Origin: Mesostigma viride
Taxonomy: Eukaryota; Streptophyta; Mesostigmatophyceae; Mesostigmatales; Mesostigmataceae
Reading direction: 5' to 3'
NCBI GenBank assembly: GCA_009746045.1
Contig: RPFO01000814.1
Location: 62,001 to 126,000 of the forward strand
Length of the DNA stretch: 64,000 nt
Shown: positions 33,210-43,601 of the stretch, one piece after another
Position numbering within the stretch: position 1 is the first letter of the stretch
Layout of the letters: the number at the start of each line of letters is the position of its first letter
Notes under the pieces: generated by a model
Seen by the model: the letters and a program-made list of their open reading frames with translations, nothing else
Databases searched by the model: none
Told to the model about the DNA's origin: nothing
Position numbers and translations under genes: made by a program

Positions 33210-34148
33210 ATGGTCGTTATAAGCTCGAACGCGTCCGGCTTTAACATTGCAACCGGACTTGTGGAAGACGGGGTAGACGAACGAATCGCGGACGTCGAGA
33301 GTGACGTGCAAGCTCTCCAGCTCGCGGTCCATCCCTTCGACCGACACGTAACGCTGAACGGGGTACGATACATGTACCCTGGGGCGCCGACAAGACTCCG
33401 ACTCGGCGATAATCATTCCGACTGGACAGTGACCACTACCGGCGAGTCGAGTGGCATGCTCGAGGTCGACGGCGGAATAACCGCTGGTTGGATCCGGATT
33501 TCATCCCTGTGGCTGTTGGACCAGTATTCGCGCATGTCCCAGATCGTCGCGGATCGTATTCTTACACGCGATCAGATTGACTGGTTGTTCGATCAACACG
33601 GCGTCGGGTATACGGCCCTTCCTGATCCGACCGCGACGTTTGTGTTAGAGTATGAAGACGGAACACTTTCCGCGCCAGGAACCACGTTCACGGTATCGAA
33701 CAATGAGGACATTCGGATCCGGCTCCCCTACACGGTCACCGGGGGCAGTAGCAGCGGTAAAAGCGTTTACAGCGTCCAGGTCCTCGGCGCGCTTGATCCC
33801 GTCAATATGAGTCAAACAGTAGACGGTCCCTATATTGACGACATCCATTTCGGAAGCGCGAGTCATACCTACTTCGGCAAACTGATGAGCTACGAGCAAA
33901 TCGGGTTCGCGACTACGAGAGACCTGAACAGGATACAGCGGATGCCCTACAGTATTCACATCACGCGCACGTACGCCCCGCTGACGGCCTGGGACGTCGG
34001 GCGGATCGACCAACCGGTCGCGAGTTATTGGAAAACGACCGCGCCTTACCAGACATGGGTCGTCGTCGGCGATGGTGGCGTGCCTCCTCTCACGCTAGGA
34101 ATCAAGAACACGACGCCACGGGCTTATCAGCGTAAACAGTTAACGTAA
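33210..34148 (+). pseudogene. Fibre/spike-like virion protein, 5' part (interrupted by element B1)
   Basis: The ATG at 33210 follows the divergent promoter motif; the open frame extends upstream but that part is antisense to the coiled-coil gene. The first 30 residues hold a short heptad-like stretch (VDERIADVESDVQAL), as at the base of trimeric fibres, followed by beta-rich, Gly/Thr/Ser-rich sequence. The viral sequence ends at the TAAAC target duplication (34133-34137); the last three codons and stop come from the LTR. The continuation is at 49100. Single-copy joining of the duplication leaves the two halves one base out of frame by my count, so either an extra indel exists or the gene had already decayed. 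Confidence 0.6.
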
Positions 34149-34754
34149 AGGATTTACGTTAGATGGATAGAGATTGTTACGCTCTTTCCAGCGGCACCTT
34201 GAACGCCTCATTTGGTTAAGGAACGTAAAAGTTATGACGTTTCCTAGGCTGTGCCGACAGTACCCGGCGCGCCACTGTGGGCGCGTACGGACACAGGATG
34301 TACAAGTGTCACTTTGATAGTCCGCAGGACGTTGACAGGACTTGTACAGGACTTGATGGTCAATTGATAGGTAGGCGTGCTGTAGCGCGCCAGGACCTAT
34401 GAGACAATTGATGCTGACTAGTGTACGGATAGGTCCACAGGACTAGCCGTATGGACAATTGATAGATCTGCGCGCCAAAGGCGTGCCAGAGTCTGTGTAA
34501 TCAATTGATTGACAGTTCAGCTGTGACAGTGCAGCTGAATACTTGGACGCGTCCCTAGCAAGCTATATGAGTGACTTGGTCACACCGGGACGCTAGTTCT
34601 TGCGTGCACGTTCTCTTGGCACTGCGACCCTGTCGTCTGTGCTGCGTGCAGTCTTGGAAGTGACGTGACTTACGTCTGTGTTTCCTTGTTATTAATAAAG
34701 GCAACTTCCTGCAAGAACCATGGCGGAATTCGTGGCATTCTCACCCTCACAACT
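34138..34754 (+). repeat. 5' LTR of B1
   Basis: 617 bp, begins AGTTAACG and ends CACAACT (AGTT/AACT inverted ends). Just inside is a palindrome of arms TAACGTAAA and TTTACGTTA. Four CAATTGAT motifs lie between about 34370 and 34510; AATAAA is at 34694-34699. Confidence 0.92.
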
Positions 34755-34778
34755 CGTATTACACGCTCTGTTAAAAAG

Positions 34779-35488
34779 ATGCCAAATTCTGAAGAATTCC
34801 GGATTCCCGATGACGAGGAAATAGCCGCTCCGCCGGCTGGTCTTCGTCAAGACCGACTGCGCCGTCGTGGCAGCAATTGCTCGACGAAGTTACGATCTCG
34901 CTCGACGAGCTTCATCGTCAACAGCGCGCAGCTCATCCATTGCTCGGGGATAACCCCGAGGACCCCGATTTGCCAGCACTGGTGCCGGCAATCCGCAACC
35001 TGTTGGACCAGATTCGAAACATTTTATCGACATTTACGGTCCAGGTGCGGGGAGGTTTGCGGTCGGTGACCGAAGTCACGACTGCCATTGAGGAGTTGGA
35101 CAACGTCCTCTCTTCACTCACCGGTTACCAGAGAAACCTGCAAAACTGGGCATCGCTACGCACGGGGGGCGCGCCGGCGGTGTCAACAAATTTGTTTCAA
35201 GATCTTGCGCTGCTATCGCTGCTCACTCGCGGCGTACGCAGTCGTGAGCGCCAGGTTTTAATTAACCTGGTGGCATTTCTCGCATCTGTGCGAGAGTGGA
35301 TTCCCGCGGGGTGGGAATTGTTGACGATCTTTACACATCCTCTGCGCCTCGTCGCGCGTCGGCGCGTCGCAACTTACGCGGCGGGGAGCACACCGGTTTT
35401 AATACATACCGGTGCAGGTCCGGAGCTGGATATGGAGGATCGTGAGTTCGTATACACGTACTGCGACTTCAGGGGCCTTGACTACTAG
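34779..35488 (+). pseudogene. Extra ORF upstream of gag in B1 (frameshifted, unknown function)
   Basis: An ATG at 34779, 25 bp after the LTR, opens a frame starting MPNSEEFRIPDDEE; a one-base shift near 34860-34880 is needed to enter the long frame that runs to 35488 (203 residues from 34877). The product would be about 235 residues, mostly helical (LDEVTISLDELH, IRNLLDQIRNIL) and hydrophobic toward the C-terminus (VLINLVAFLASVREWIPAGWELLTIF), with no domain I recognise. Most of it is missing from the inverted copy B2, where a deletion joins the LTR to position 35366 of this sequence. An extra ORF before gag is not typical of Copia elements. Confidence 0.45.
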
Positions 35489-35657
35489 TCGGCCTAATTT
35501 TCTTTTGCAGTACTCGTCGACATTTTTTTTGTCGAATTTTCAGCGGCAATTCGCGGGGGCGGCAGCGACACCGGCGCAGGCGGCAGTGACGACACAAATT
35601 TTGTACATATTTTCTGCTGCTTTGCTAAGGTGTTCTTTGAATAGCTTGTAGTGCAGG

Positions 35658-36772
35658 ATGGCTGAGGGACGCCGTAGCAAGGGCCCAGCCAGTGGGAATA
35701 ATAATGGGGGTGCTGGTAGTGGAACCGCTCACGTAGATGACGTGGGGTTACCGGAGAGATTACCAACCTTCCTCACAATAATAATAATGCACAAGCTGTT
35801 CATGGCTTTGATCTCACCACACAGGGTCTTTTAATTGTCAATCAGCTGCAGCCTGTAACCTCAGACTCCAAGCCTAAGCAGGCTGAAGAGTTTGTGGAAG
35901 GATTGGAAGGGTTCCCTAGCTTGTACGGTGGTACAAATTACTATCAAATCTGGATAGGAAGTAGCACTTTTGGCAAGTGTACTGACCAGATTAAGGACCT
36001 GACCAGGGAGTGCAAGAAGGCCAATAAGGCCTGGGCACTGTACGTAGCTGAGCTGAAGGAGCTGCTGGAAGACCAACGCAAGAAGGTCGGCATCCATTGG
36101 CAGGACAAGTATCAAGGGTGGGAGGTCAAGGGGGACCTGATCCAGAACTTTCTCAACTATTGTAAGATGGTTGAGGAGGGCAGGGCTCACGGCTTTAATG
36201 TCGCTGATAACATAGCCCTAACCAACTGGCTCAAGGTTTCTGGGCTGGATAAGGCGACACGTGGCTCCTTAAAAGTCATGTGTGCCCCACACTCTACCCT
36301 GAAGGCCTACAAGGTCATCATTAAACAAGCTCTCGAGGCAGAGGAGCTGTTTGAGGGTGGAGTGCCAGCAGTGAAGGCTACCCAGGCAGGCGGGCGTACC
36401 CAGGGTGGCTCCAAGACGTCTGAGGCTGACCGAAGCCAAGGAGGGCGTAGGGGCAACCATAACAAGCGCAAGGGAGATCATTCACCTGATTCTGACAGGA
36501 GGTCACACTCCAAGTCGGTGTTCAGGCGGGTGGGTGGTCAGCCCAAGCAGGGCAACGCGTCTGACAATGGGGGCAGTGGCCAGGGCAAGTCCAAGATACA
36601 ATGCTACCTGTGCAAGGGGTGGGGGCACATCAAGAAGGAGTGTCCCAGCTTCAAGAAGTCCCAGGGCCAGGGCAGCAACAAGAATAACAACAACAACAAG
36701 AAGAACAACAACAAGTCCCAGGCAGGCCAGCCTTCAAAGGGCAGTCAGCAAGAAGACAACAAGGAGCAGTGA
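35658..36772 (+). pseudogene. Gag of B1 (frameshifted near the N-terminus)
   Basis: The start corresponds to the ATG of the intact B2 gag. B1 lacks one base near 35745 (GGGGTTACC against GGGGCTTACC in B2), so an uninterrupted frame only resumes from 35894 (292 residues). It holds the Copia Gag helical domain and one CCHC knuckle CYLCKGWGHIKKEC, then an N/K-rich low-complexity tail. It ends in a TGA at 36770-36772, followed by CTG and then the same open frame into pol. Confidence 0.8.
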
Positions 36773-36778
36773 CTGTCT
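36770..36778 (+). promoter_or_regulatory. Candidate UGA readthrough site between gag and pol (B1)
   Basis: The gag stop is TGA followed by CTG. Gag and pol are in the same frame, and there is no further stop in the 47 codons between the TGA and the first ATG of pol at 36914. UGA followed by CU(A/G) is a known leaky context. The same arrangement is conserved in B2. Confidence 0.6.
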
Positions 36779-36913
36779 GAGGCAACCCCTACACACCTTA
36801 ATTCACCCAAGGGGGAGGCCAGGTGCTCCAATGCAGATTTTATATCTGGGCAACAAGAGGGTGATCTCCAGGTTCAGTGTGGCCCCAGGTCACCTGGAGA
36901 GGTACAGGTTCCT

Positions 36914-39355
36914 ATGAAGACGTCCTTGACAGCTGGTGCAGCTGTAAGAATGTCTGACCCCATGCATCCTCGTGCTGGGCACGAGGGTGGACCTCTCATT
37001 TTGAGAGAAACCAATGTACAACCACAGAGGGGTGTGAAGGCCTCTGGTGGTATGCATGTGGTCCCTGCTGGCGGTCCAGGTGTTGGGCATGAGCAGGGTG
37101 ACTCAGGCTCTGAGTCAGAACAGGATGGAAGTCAGCATGGTGATGCTGGACAACCTGACAGCACAGTCCTGACTGTGCCAGGGACTGCTTCCTCTGTGTA
37201 CCAGGAGTTGGGTGCCCGAATCCACAACATGTTTGGGCATGCCACTTCTCTGTCAAACAACTTTGCCTTCCGTATGGGCAGGGCACCCCTTCTTAAGGCG
37301 TGTCAGCAAGCTGCCTCACGGTGTAAGTGCCAGTTGTCCTCCAACAAGCCCAGGAAATCACATGCCAAAGCTCTACCTCAGAGCATTGGTGATCTGCAGT
37401 GTGATATCCAACACATCAGGGGCATGCAACTGTTGGTGTGCGTGGACAGGTACACGAAATACAAGGTGCTGGAGCATTTACCTTCTATGAAGAACAGGTA
37501 CTTGCTGGCTGCCCTGCAGAATGTAAGAGCCAAGTTTCCTACCACAAGGATCCAGGTGGACATGCAGTTTCAGCATCTCAAGGGTGATCCTACCCTTCCT
37601 GAGTTGCTGGTTACACCTAGGGAGGCTCATGGGCAGCAGGGTGCTATCGAGAGGGCAATCCAGGAGGTCAAGAAATTGATCATCTCTGAAGACTGGGTAC
37701 CCTTGTCTGCACCTGCACTTGTCAGGAGTGCATGGCTGAGGAACGTGGAGCAGCAGCTGAACAGCAGGGTTAACTTCTACTATGATGGAGTTGCTGTCAG
37801 CCCAATGGGTCTATATCATGGCCTGTGCCCACCACATGTGCTGGAGGGCTGGAAACATGCTGCACATGTCACCTTTGCCAAGCTGAGGGAGAAGGACCGG
37901 GGTTGGAAGATGCTGGAGCCACAAGTGGGTCAGAAGGTCCTAGCTTGGAAGGAACCTAGCCTTTATGGCAAACGTGGTAGCTGGAGTCCTGGGGTGGTTA
38001 CCCAGGTTGATGAAGCTAGCCACGCATGCTTGGTCAGCATGGAGGACGAACCAAAGCATGTGCACCGGCTGAGTTGGTCATATGTCAAGCCTAACCTGAT
38101 GAATGAGGGCAGTCAGGCACAAGGCTCACAGGATCTGCAGGATTTTCAGGTCCCAGGTGACATCACTGACGCAACGACCACATCTGTTGCAGGGGAATCT
38201 GTCAGCCCTGGCCAGGTTGCAGAGGTACTTGTTGAACAGGCTGCAAGGTCAACAGCTGGGGAGTCAACTGTCAAGCCCAAGGCACTAACCAAGCCCAGGG
38301 GGACAAGTTTGGCTGGATTGATTGGGGCTCTACAAAGGGCCAAGAAGCAGCCCAAGGTAGCCAAGCTCAGGTGGCATGGCAATCTGGGGCTGGACACTGC
38401 CTTAGAGGTAGACACTAATTCTCAGGTTTCCATCATTGGGACCAGGGCTGCAGCAGGGTACAGCATGTCTGAACCCAGCTATCAGTTTGTGTCTGACTTC
38501 AGTGGCGGGGTACACGTGAAGGTACTGGGTGAGGTATTCATTCCTATCCTTGGACAGGACACTGCTTTTTGTGTCTTGGAGGGCTATCAAGGACCTGCTC
38601 TTCTGGGGCAGAATTTCCTATGCCAGGATGGAGTAGTGATCACGTCCTCTCTCCTGACTAAGGAAGGGGCTGGTCAGGTCCCACTGATTAATTTCAGGAC
38701 CACTCACCTATCACGTGCAGTAACCAGGTCGGTTAAGCGTGTGCAAGTGTGCCAGGGGCAGGAGCCCTTGGTTGATGACCTCATATTGCCAGCTGCTAGT
38801 CATCCAAGCAGTTTGGGCATTGGTCCTCACTCACTTGCTGGACACAGCCCTATCAACTACCAAGGCCTGGTGAAGCTCATGTCCTCTCCCATTATGTGTC
38901 CCCAGGTCACACTGGGTTTGATTAAATCTGGGGAGGACTGGATCTCCAAGAAATGCGTGGAACCTGTCAATGACCTGCCTCCTGCACGACGTCTACTCAA
39001 GCTCAAGTTTGTCATCAAGATGAAGGAGGTGGACGGGGTCAAGGTACCACATGTCAGGCCAGTGCTGAATGAGTTCAAGGGTACTGGTGAGTGCACTGCT
39101 GAGGAGTTGTATACCCCTGGCATGTTGCATGATACTTGGAGGCTGCTGCTGTGTGTATTTCTAGGCCTTCTCAACAAGGGCTTGGACTATGGCTCAGTGG
39201 TGGTAGACTTCAAGAGGGCATTTCTAGAGGGGATGCAGATGTGGCACAGGAAAAGTGGGAGGGCAAGACGCCTTTCTATGTTAGGGTGCCTGCTGTATGG
39301 AAAAGGGACATCCACACGGAGTTCCTTAAAATCCTCAAGGGCCTGGAGGGCCTGA
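36914..39355 (+). pseudogene. Pol of B1: integrase, protease and start of reverse transcriptase
   Basis: 813 residues in the visible frame. Order: zinc-binding H-H-C-C region (HNMFGH ... CQQAASRC, about 104-137); integrase core with D164 (CDIQHIRG), D216 (IQVDMQFQ) and E246 (GAIERAIQEVK); then, after a linker, a retropepsin-like domain with EVDTNSQVSIIG (D500) and PALLGQNFL (about 561-569); then reverse transcriptase from about residue 675, with VDFKRAFLEG. A missing base near 39227 (relative to B2) throws the frame off, so the last 40 or so residues are not native. The protease lies downstream of the integrase, the reverse of the standard Copia order. Confidence 0.85.
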
Positions 39356-40397
39356 GGTCAAGTCCAATAATCTGGAGGGAGACTCTCAACCGTTTCCTGA
39401 AGGAACATTGCAACTTGAAGGTCTCTCCTGTAGACCCCTGTCTGTTTCTGGGGCAATGGGAAGGCCTGCCAGTGTATGCTTCGCTGCACGGGGATGACCT
39501 ACATCTGATAGCTCCCACGTCGTGGCTTAAGGAGCTGATCTCCATCATTAAGTCCAAGTTTCCTCTGGGTAGGGAGCAATGGCAGGTGGAGAATGAGCCT
39601 CTGCTGTTTGTGGGCATGGAGGCCACACTGGTGAAGAAGGGGGGGAGTGGCGTATGCTGCTGGTGGGGGGCAATGATTATCAAGAGACCCTCATTAGCAA
39701 GCTTCCTCCAACCATCACACAGGCACTGTGTCCCATGGTGAGGGGCATGGTTGCTTGGGTGGCAGGCATTTCCAGGCCAGATCTTATGGTCATAGCCAGG
39801 TTGCCTGATGACATGCTGGTGGAGCTAGGGTCTGCCAAGGTGGCTGATCAGGTCAGGGCTTCATCTGGCATTCTGTTGTCTGCAGTGGATTTATCACAAC
39901 CCATTTGCATGGAGCTGTATGTGGATAGCTCAATGGACAGCAGGCAGGTCTCCAAGGTCAGGGGCAGGGCTGCAGGGCTCTTTGTGCTCAGACAGGAAGG
40001 CCTGGGGAGTTTGGTGAGCTGGTTTAGTCGCCTGCACAAACGGGTGGCTGTCAGCAGTGATGTGGCAGAATGCAGGGCTATTTGTGAAGGCATTCACACA
40101 AGCCTTTATCTGAAGGAGTTGCTTCATCAGATGACTTCTAACACTCCTTGGCCACTTCAGGTTACCACTCTTCTAAAAACAGACTCCATGGGGATGGTGC
40201 AGTTTGTGCACAGGCAGATGGCCAGAAGTAGGGACTTGGATTATCTCCTTCTTAAGGAATTGTCCTCCTTGGCCAATATTGAGCATATCCCTGGGGTTGA
40301 CAATCCTGCTGATGCTTTGACCAAGCTAGTGCAGAAGGCAGCAGTGCAATACAAGGTTCTTCAGTCTCTGATGGACCCATCTCAGCAAGCTGTCTAA
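39235..40397 (+). pseudogene. Reverse transcriptase C-terminal part and RNase H of B1
   Basis: The RT resumes in another frame (39235 to about 39650) with the catalytic segment SLHGDDLHLI, shifts again near 39645, and continues from 39654 to 40397 as RNase H, with ELYVDSSMD, AECRAICEG, LKTDSMGMV and the closing GVDNPADALTKLV. These are the Copia-type RT/RNase H hallmarks. Two one-base differences from B2 account for the shifts, so B1 alone could not make an intact polymerase. Confidence 0.82.
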
Positions 40398-40533
40398 GCT
40401 GGGGCCTGGTTATAGGGCATTGGAGAGCAGATTGTGTGGTAGTGTCAGCATTGTGACTGGCATAATACCTGTATCTTAGTCTGTACTAAGGCTCATGGAC
40501 CATGGTACACTCACTCTGATTTTAATCAGGTAC

Positions 40534-41150
40534 AGTTGTGAGGGTAAGAATGCCACGAATTCCGCCATGGTTATTGCAGGAAGTTGCCTTTATTAACAAT
40601 CAGGAAACACAGACGTAAGTCACGTCACTTCCAAGACTGCACGCAGCACAGACGACAGGGTCGCAGTGCCAAGAGAACGTGCACGCAAGAACTAGCGTCC
40701 CGGTGTGACCAAGTCACTCATATAGCTTACTAGGGACGCGTCCAAGTATTCAGCTGCACTGTCATAGCTGAACTGTCAATCAATTGATTACACAGACTCT
40801 GGCACGCCTTTGGCGCGCAGATCTATCAATTGTCCATACGGCTAGTCCTGTGGACCTATCCGTACACTAGTCAGCATCAATTGTCTCATAGGTCCTGGCG
40901 CGCTACAGTGCGCCTACCTATCAATTGACCATCAAGTCCTGTACAAGTCCTGTCAACGTCCTGCGGACTATCAAAGTGACACTTGTACATCCTGTGTCCG
41001 TACGCGCCCACAGTGGCGCGCCGGGTACTGTCGGCACAGCCTAGGAAACGTCATAACTTTTACGTTCCTTAACCAAATGAGGCGTTCAAGGTGCCGTTGG
41101 AAAGAGCGTAACAATCTCTATCCATCTAACGTAAATCCTTTACGTTAACT
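40534..41150 (-). repeat. 3' LTR of B2
   Basis: 617 bp, inverted relative to the B1 LTRs, with a few substitutions. Confidence 0.92.
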
Positions 41151-42098
41151 CCAATCCCTTCTTTTCTTTAGGGTCACATCCCCTGCCAGGGACCCTTGAA
41201 GTAGCTTGAAATGTCCTTCACTCCAGCTTGAAGCTTGAACAGATGTCTTTAATGGCCAATGCCATTCCCCCAGCCCTTTCTTTTAAGGAACTGGAAAAGA
41301 AACAGATCTGCCACAGGGAAAACCATTTCATGAGAAATGGAGAAAACCTATGGAAGTGGCATTACAGAGTACCACCAGATATTAGAAGCACACAAAATTA
41401 AATACATACAGGTTAATTCTATGAGGTCTTCTCCAGGAATTAATCCCATCACCTCGGTAGAGCCTCCAGTACAATGACCTTCTGGCGGTGAGTTACATTA
41501 ATCCCAGATACTAATCCCATAAAACCCAGTACATATTCAATATAAGTACAATAAATCCATGACAATTAAAATACCACTTGACAAAGTAAGGCGTATTACA
41601 ATAGTTTGCCTGTCATTCTCTCAACAGGGGTCTATTGGCGCCCGTCTTACGGCGCCCGTCTACTTGCCAGATGGTAAACTGCCACAGCAAACAAATGACA
41701 AAATGAAACACATAGGCAACAATTAAATCCTGCCCTGGGGAACTAGGGAAGTCTGAACAGGCAAACACCTGAACAGGCCAGCTTGTAGAAACATAATACC
41801 AGGGAATCGAACCCCGCCCTATAAACCCCAGAATAAAGGTTCCCAGACCATTGTGAGAGGTATGTACAAATATACATTTCTTTTAAAATAGAATACATGG
41901 TCTGTAATGGACCTGTCAACCTTGTGTAGTCAACAGCATGAACCCCAGCCAAAACCTGGCTGTATCCTGATTAAAATCAGAGTGAGTGTACCATGGTCCA
42001 TGAGCCTTAGTACAGACTAAAATACAGGTATTATGCCAGTCACAATGCTGACACTACCACACAATCTGCTCTCCAATGCCCTATAACCATGCACCAGC
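41151..42098 (-). other. 3' non-coding region of B2
   Basis: About 0.9 kb between the pol stop and the 3' LTR, nearly identical to 47664-48477 of B1 in its distal part. Contains CCCGTCTTACGGCGCCCGTC as a short repeated motif and no convincing gene. Confidence 0.7.
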
Positions 42099-43601
42099 TT
42101 AGACAGCTTGCTGAGATGGGTCCATCAGAGACTGAAGAACCTTGTATTGCACTGCTGCCTTCTGCACTAGCTTGGTCAAAGCATCAGCAGGATTGTCAAC
42201 CCCAGGGATATGCTCAATATTGGCCAAGGAGGACAACTCCTTAAGAAGGAGATAATCCAAGTCCCTACTTCTGGCCATCTGCCTGTGCACAAACTGCACC
42301 ATCCCCATGGAGTCTGTTTTTAGAAGAGTGGTAACCTGAAGTGGCCAAGGAGTGTTAGAAGTCATCTGATGAAGCAACTCCTTCAGATAAAGGCTTGTGT
42401 GAATGCCTTCACAAATAGCCCTGCATTCTGCCACATCACTGCTGACAGCCACCCGTTTGTGCAGGCGACTAAACCAGCTCACCAAACTCCCCAGGCCTTC
42501 CTGTCTGAGCACAAAGAGCCCTGCAGCCCTGCCCCTGACCTTGGAGACCTGCCTGCTGTCCATTGAGCTATCCACATACAGCTCCATGCAAATGGGTTGT
42601 GATAAATCCACTGCAGACAACAGAATGCCAGATGAAGCCCTGACCTGATCAGCCACCTTGGCAGACCCTAGCTCCACCAGCATGTCATCAGGCAACCTGG
42701 CTATGACCATAAGGTCTGGCCTGGAAATGCCTGCCACCCAAGCAACCATGCCCCTCACCATGGGACACAGTGCCTGTGTGATGGTTGGAGGAAGCTTGCT
42801 AATGAGGGTCTCTTGATAGTCATTGCCCCCCACCAGCAGCATACGCCACTCCCCTCCCTTCTTCACCAGTGTGGCCTCCATGCCCACAAACAGCAGAGGC
42901 TCATTCTCCACCTGCCATTGCTCCCTACCCAGAGGAAACTTGGACTTAATGATGGAGATCAGCTCCTTAAGCCACGACGTGGGAGCTATCAGATGTAGGT
43001 CATCCCCGTGCAGCGAAGCATACACTGGCAGGCCTTCCCATTGCCCCAGAAACAGACAGGGGTCTACAGGAGAGACCTTCAAGTTGCAATGCTCCTTCAG
43101 GAAACGGTTGAGAGTCTCCCTCCAGATTATTGGACTTGACCTCAGGCCCTCCAGGCCCTTGAGGATTTTAAGGAACTCCGTGTGGATGTCCCTTTTCCAT
43201 ACAGCAGGCACCCTAACATAGAAAGGCGTCTTGCCCTCCCACTTTTCCTGTGCCACATCTGCATCACCCTCCAGAAATGCCCTCTTGAAGTCTATCACCA
43301 CTGAGCCATAGTCCAAGCCCTTGTTGAGAAGGCCTAGAAAGACACACAGCAGCAGCCTCCAAGTATCATGCAGCATGCCAGGGGTATACAACTCCTCAGC
43401 AGTGCACTCACCAGTACCCTTGAACTCATTCAGCACTGGCCTGACATGTGGTACCTTGACCCCGTCCACCTCCTTCATCTTGATGACAAACTTGAGCTTG
43501 AGTAGACGTCGTGCAGGAGGCAGGTCATTGACAGGTTCCACGCATTTCTTGGAGATCCAGTCCTCCCCAGATTTAATCAGACCCAGTGTACCTGGGGACA
43601 C
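42099..43601 (-). CDS. Reverse transcriptase-RNase H of B2
   Basis: About 500 residues, uninterrupted. RT motif A is VIDFKRAFLEG (Asp104) and motif C is HGDDL (199-201), where Copia elements more often have YVDD. RNase H follows with ELYVDSSMD, AECRAICEG, LKTDSMG and the end motif NPADALTKL. The frame starts where the preceding integrase-protease frame ends: a single base is missing at about 43590 relative to B1 (GTACACTGGG against GTCACACTGGG), so in the working element this was one continuous pol. It would copy the element RNA into DNA and remove the RNA template. Confidence 0.9.
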   Translation of the reverse strand: MSPGTLGLIKSGEDWISKKCVEPVNDLPPARRLLKLKFVIKMKEVDGVKVPHVRPVLNEFKGTGECTAEELYTPGMLHDTWRLLLCVFLGLLNKGLDYGSVVIDFKRAFLEGDADVAQEKWEGKTPFYVRVPAVWKRDIHTEFLKILKGLEGLRSSPIIWRETLNRFLKEHCNLKVSPVDPCLFLGQWEGLPVYASLHGDDLHLIAPTSWLKELISIIKSKFPLGREQWQVENEPLLFVGMEATLVKKGGEWRMLLVGGNDYQETLISKLPPTITQALCPMVRGMVAWVAGISRPDLMVIARLPDDMLVELGSAKVADQVRASSGILLSAVDLSQPICMELYVDSSMDSRQVSKVRGRAAGLFVLRQEGLGSLVSWFSRLHKRVAVSSDVAECRAICEGIHTSLYLKELLHQMTSNTPWPLQVTTLLKTDSMGMVQFVHRQMARSRDLDYLLLKELSSLANIEHIPGVDNPADALTKLVQKAAVQYKVLQSLMDPSQQAV

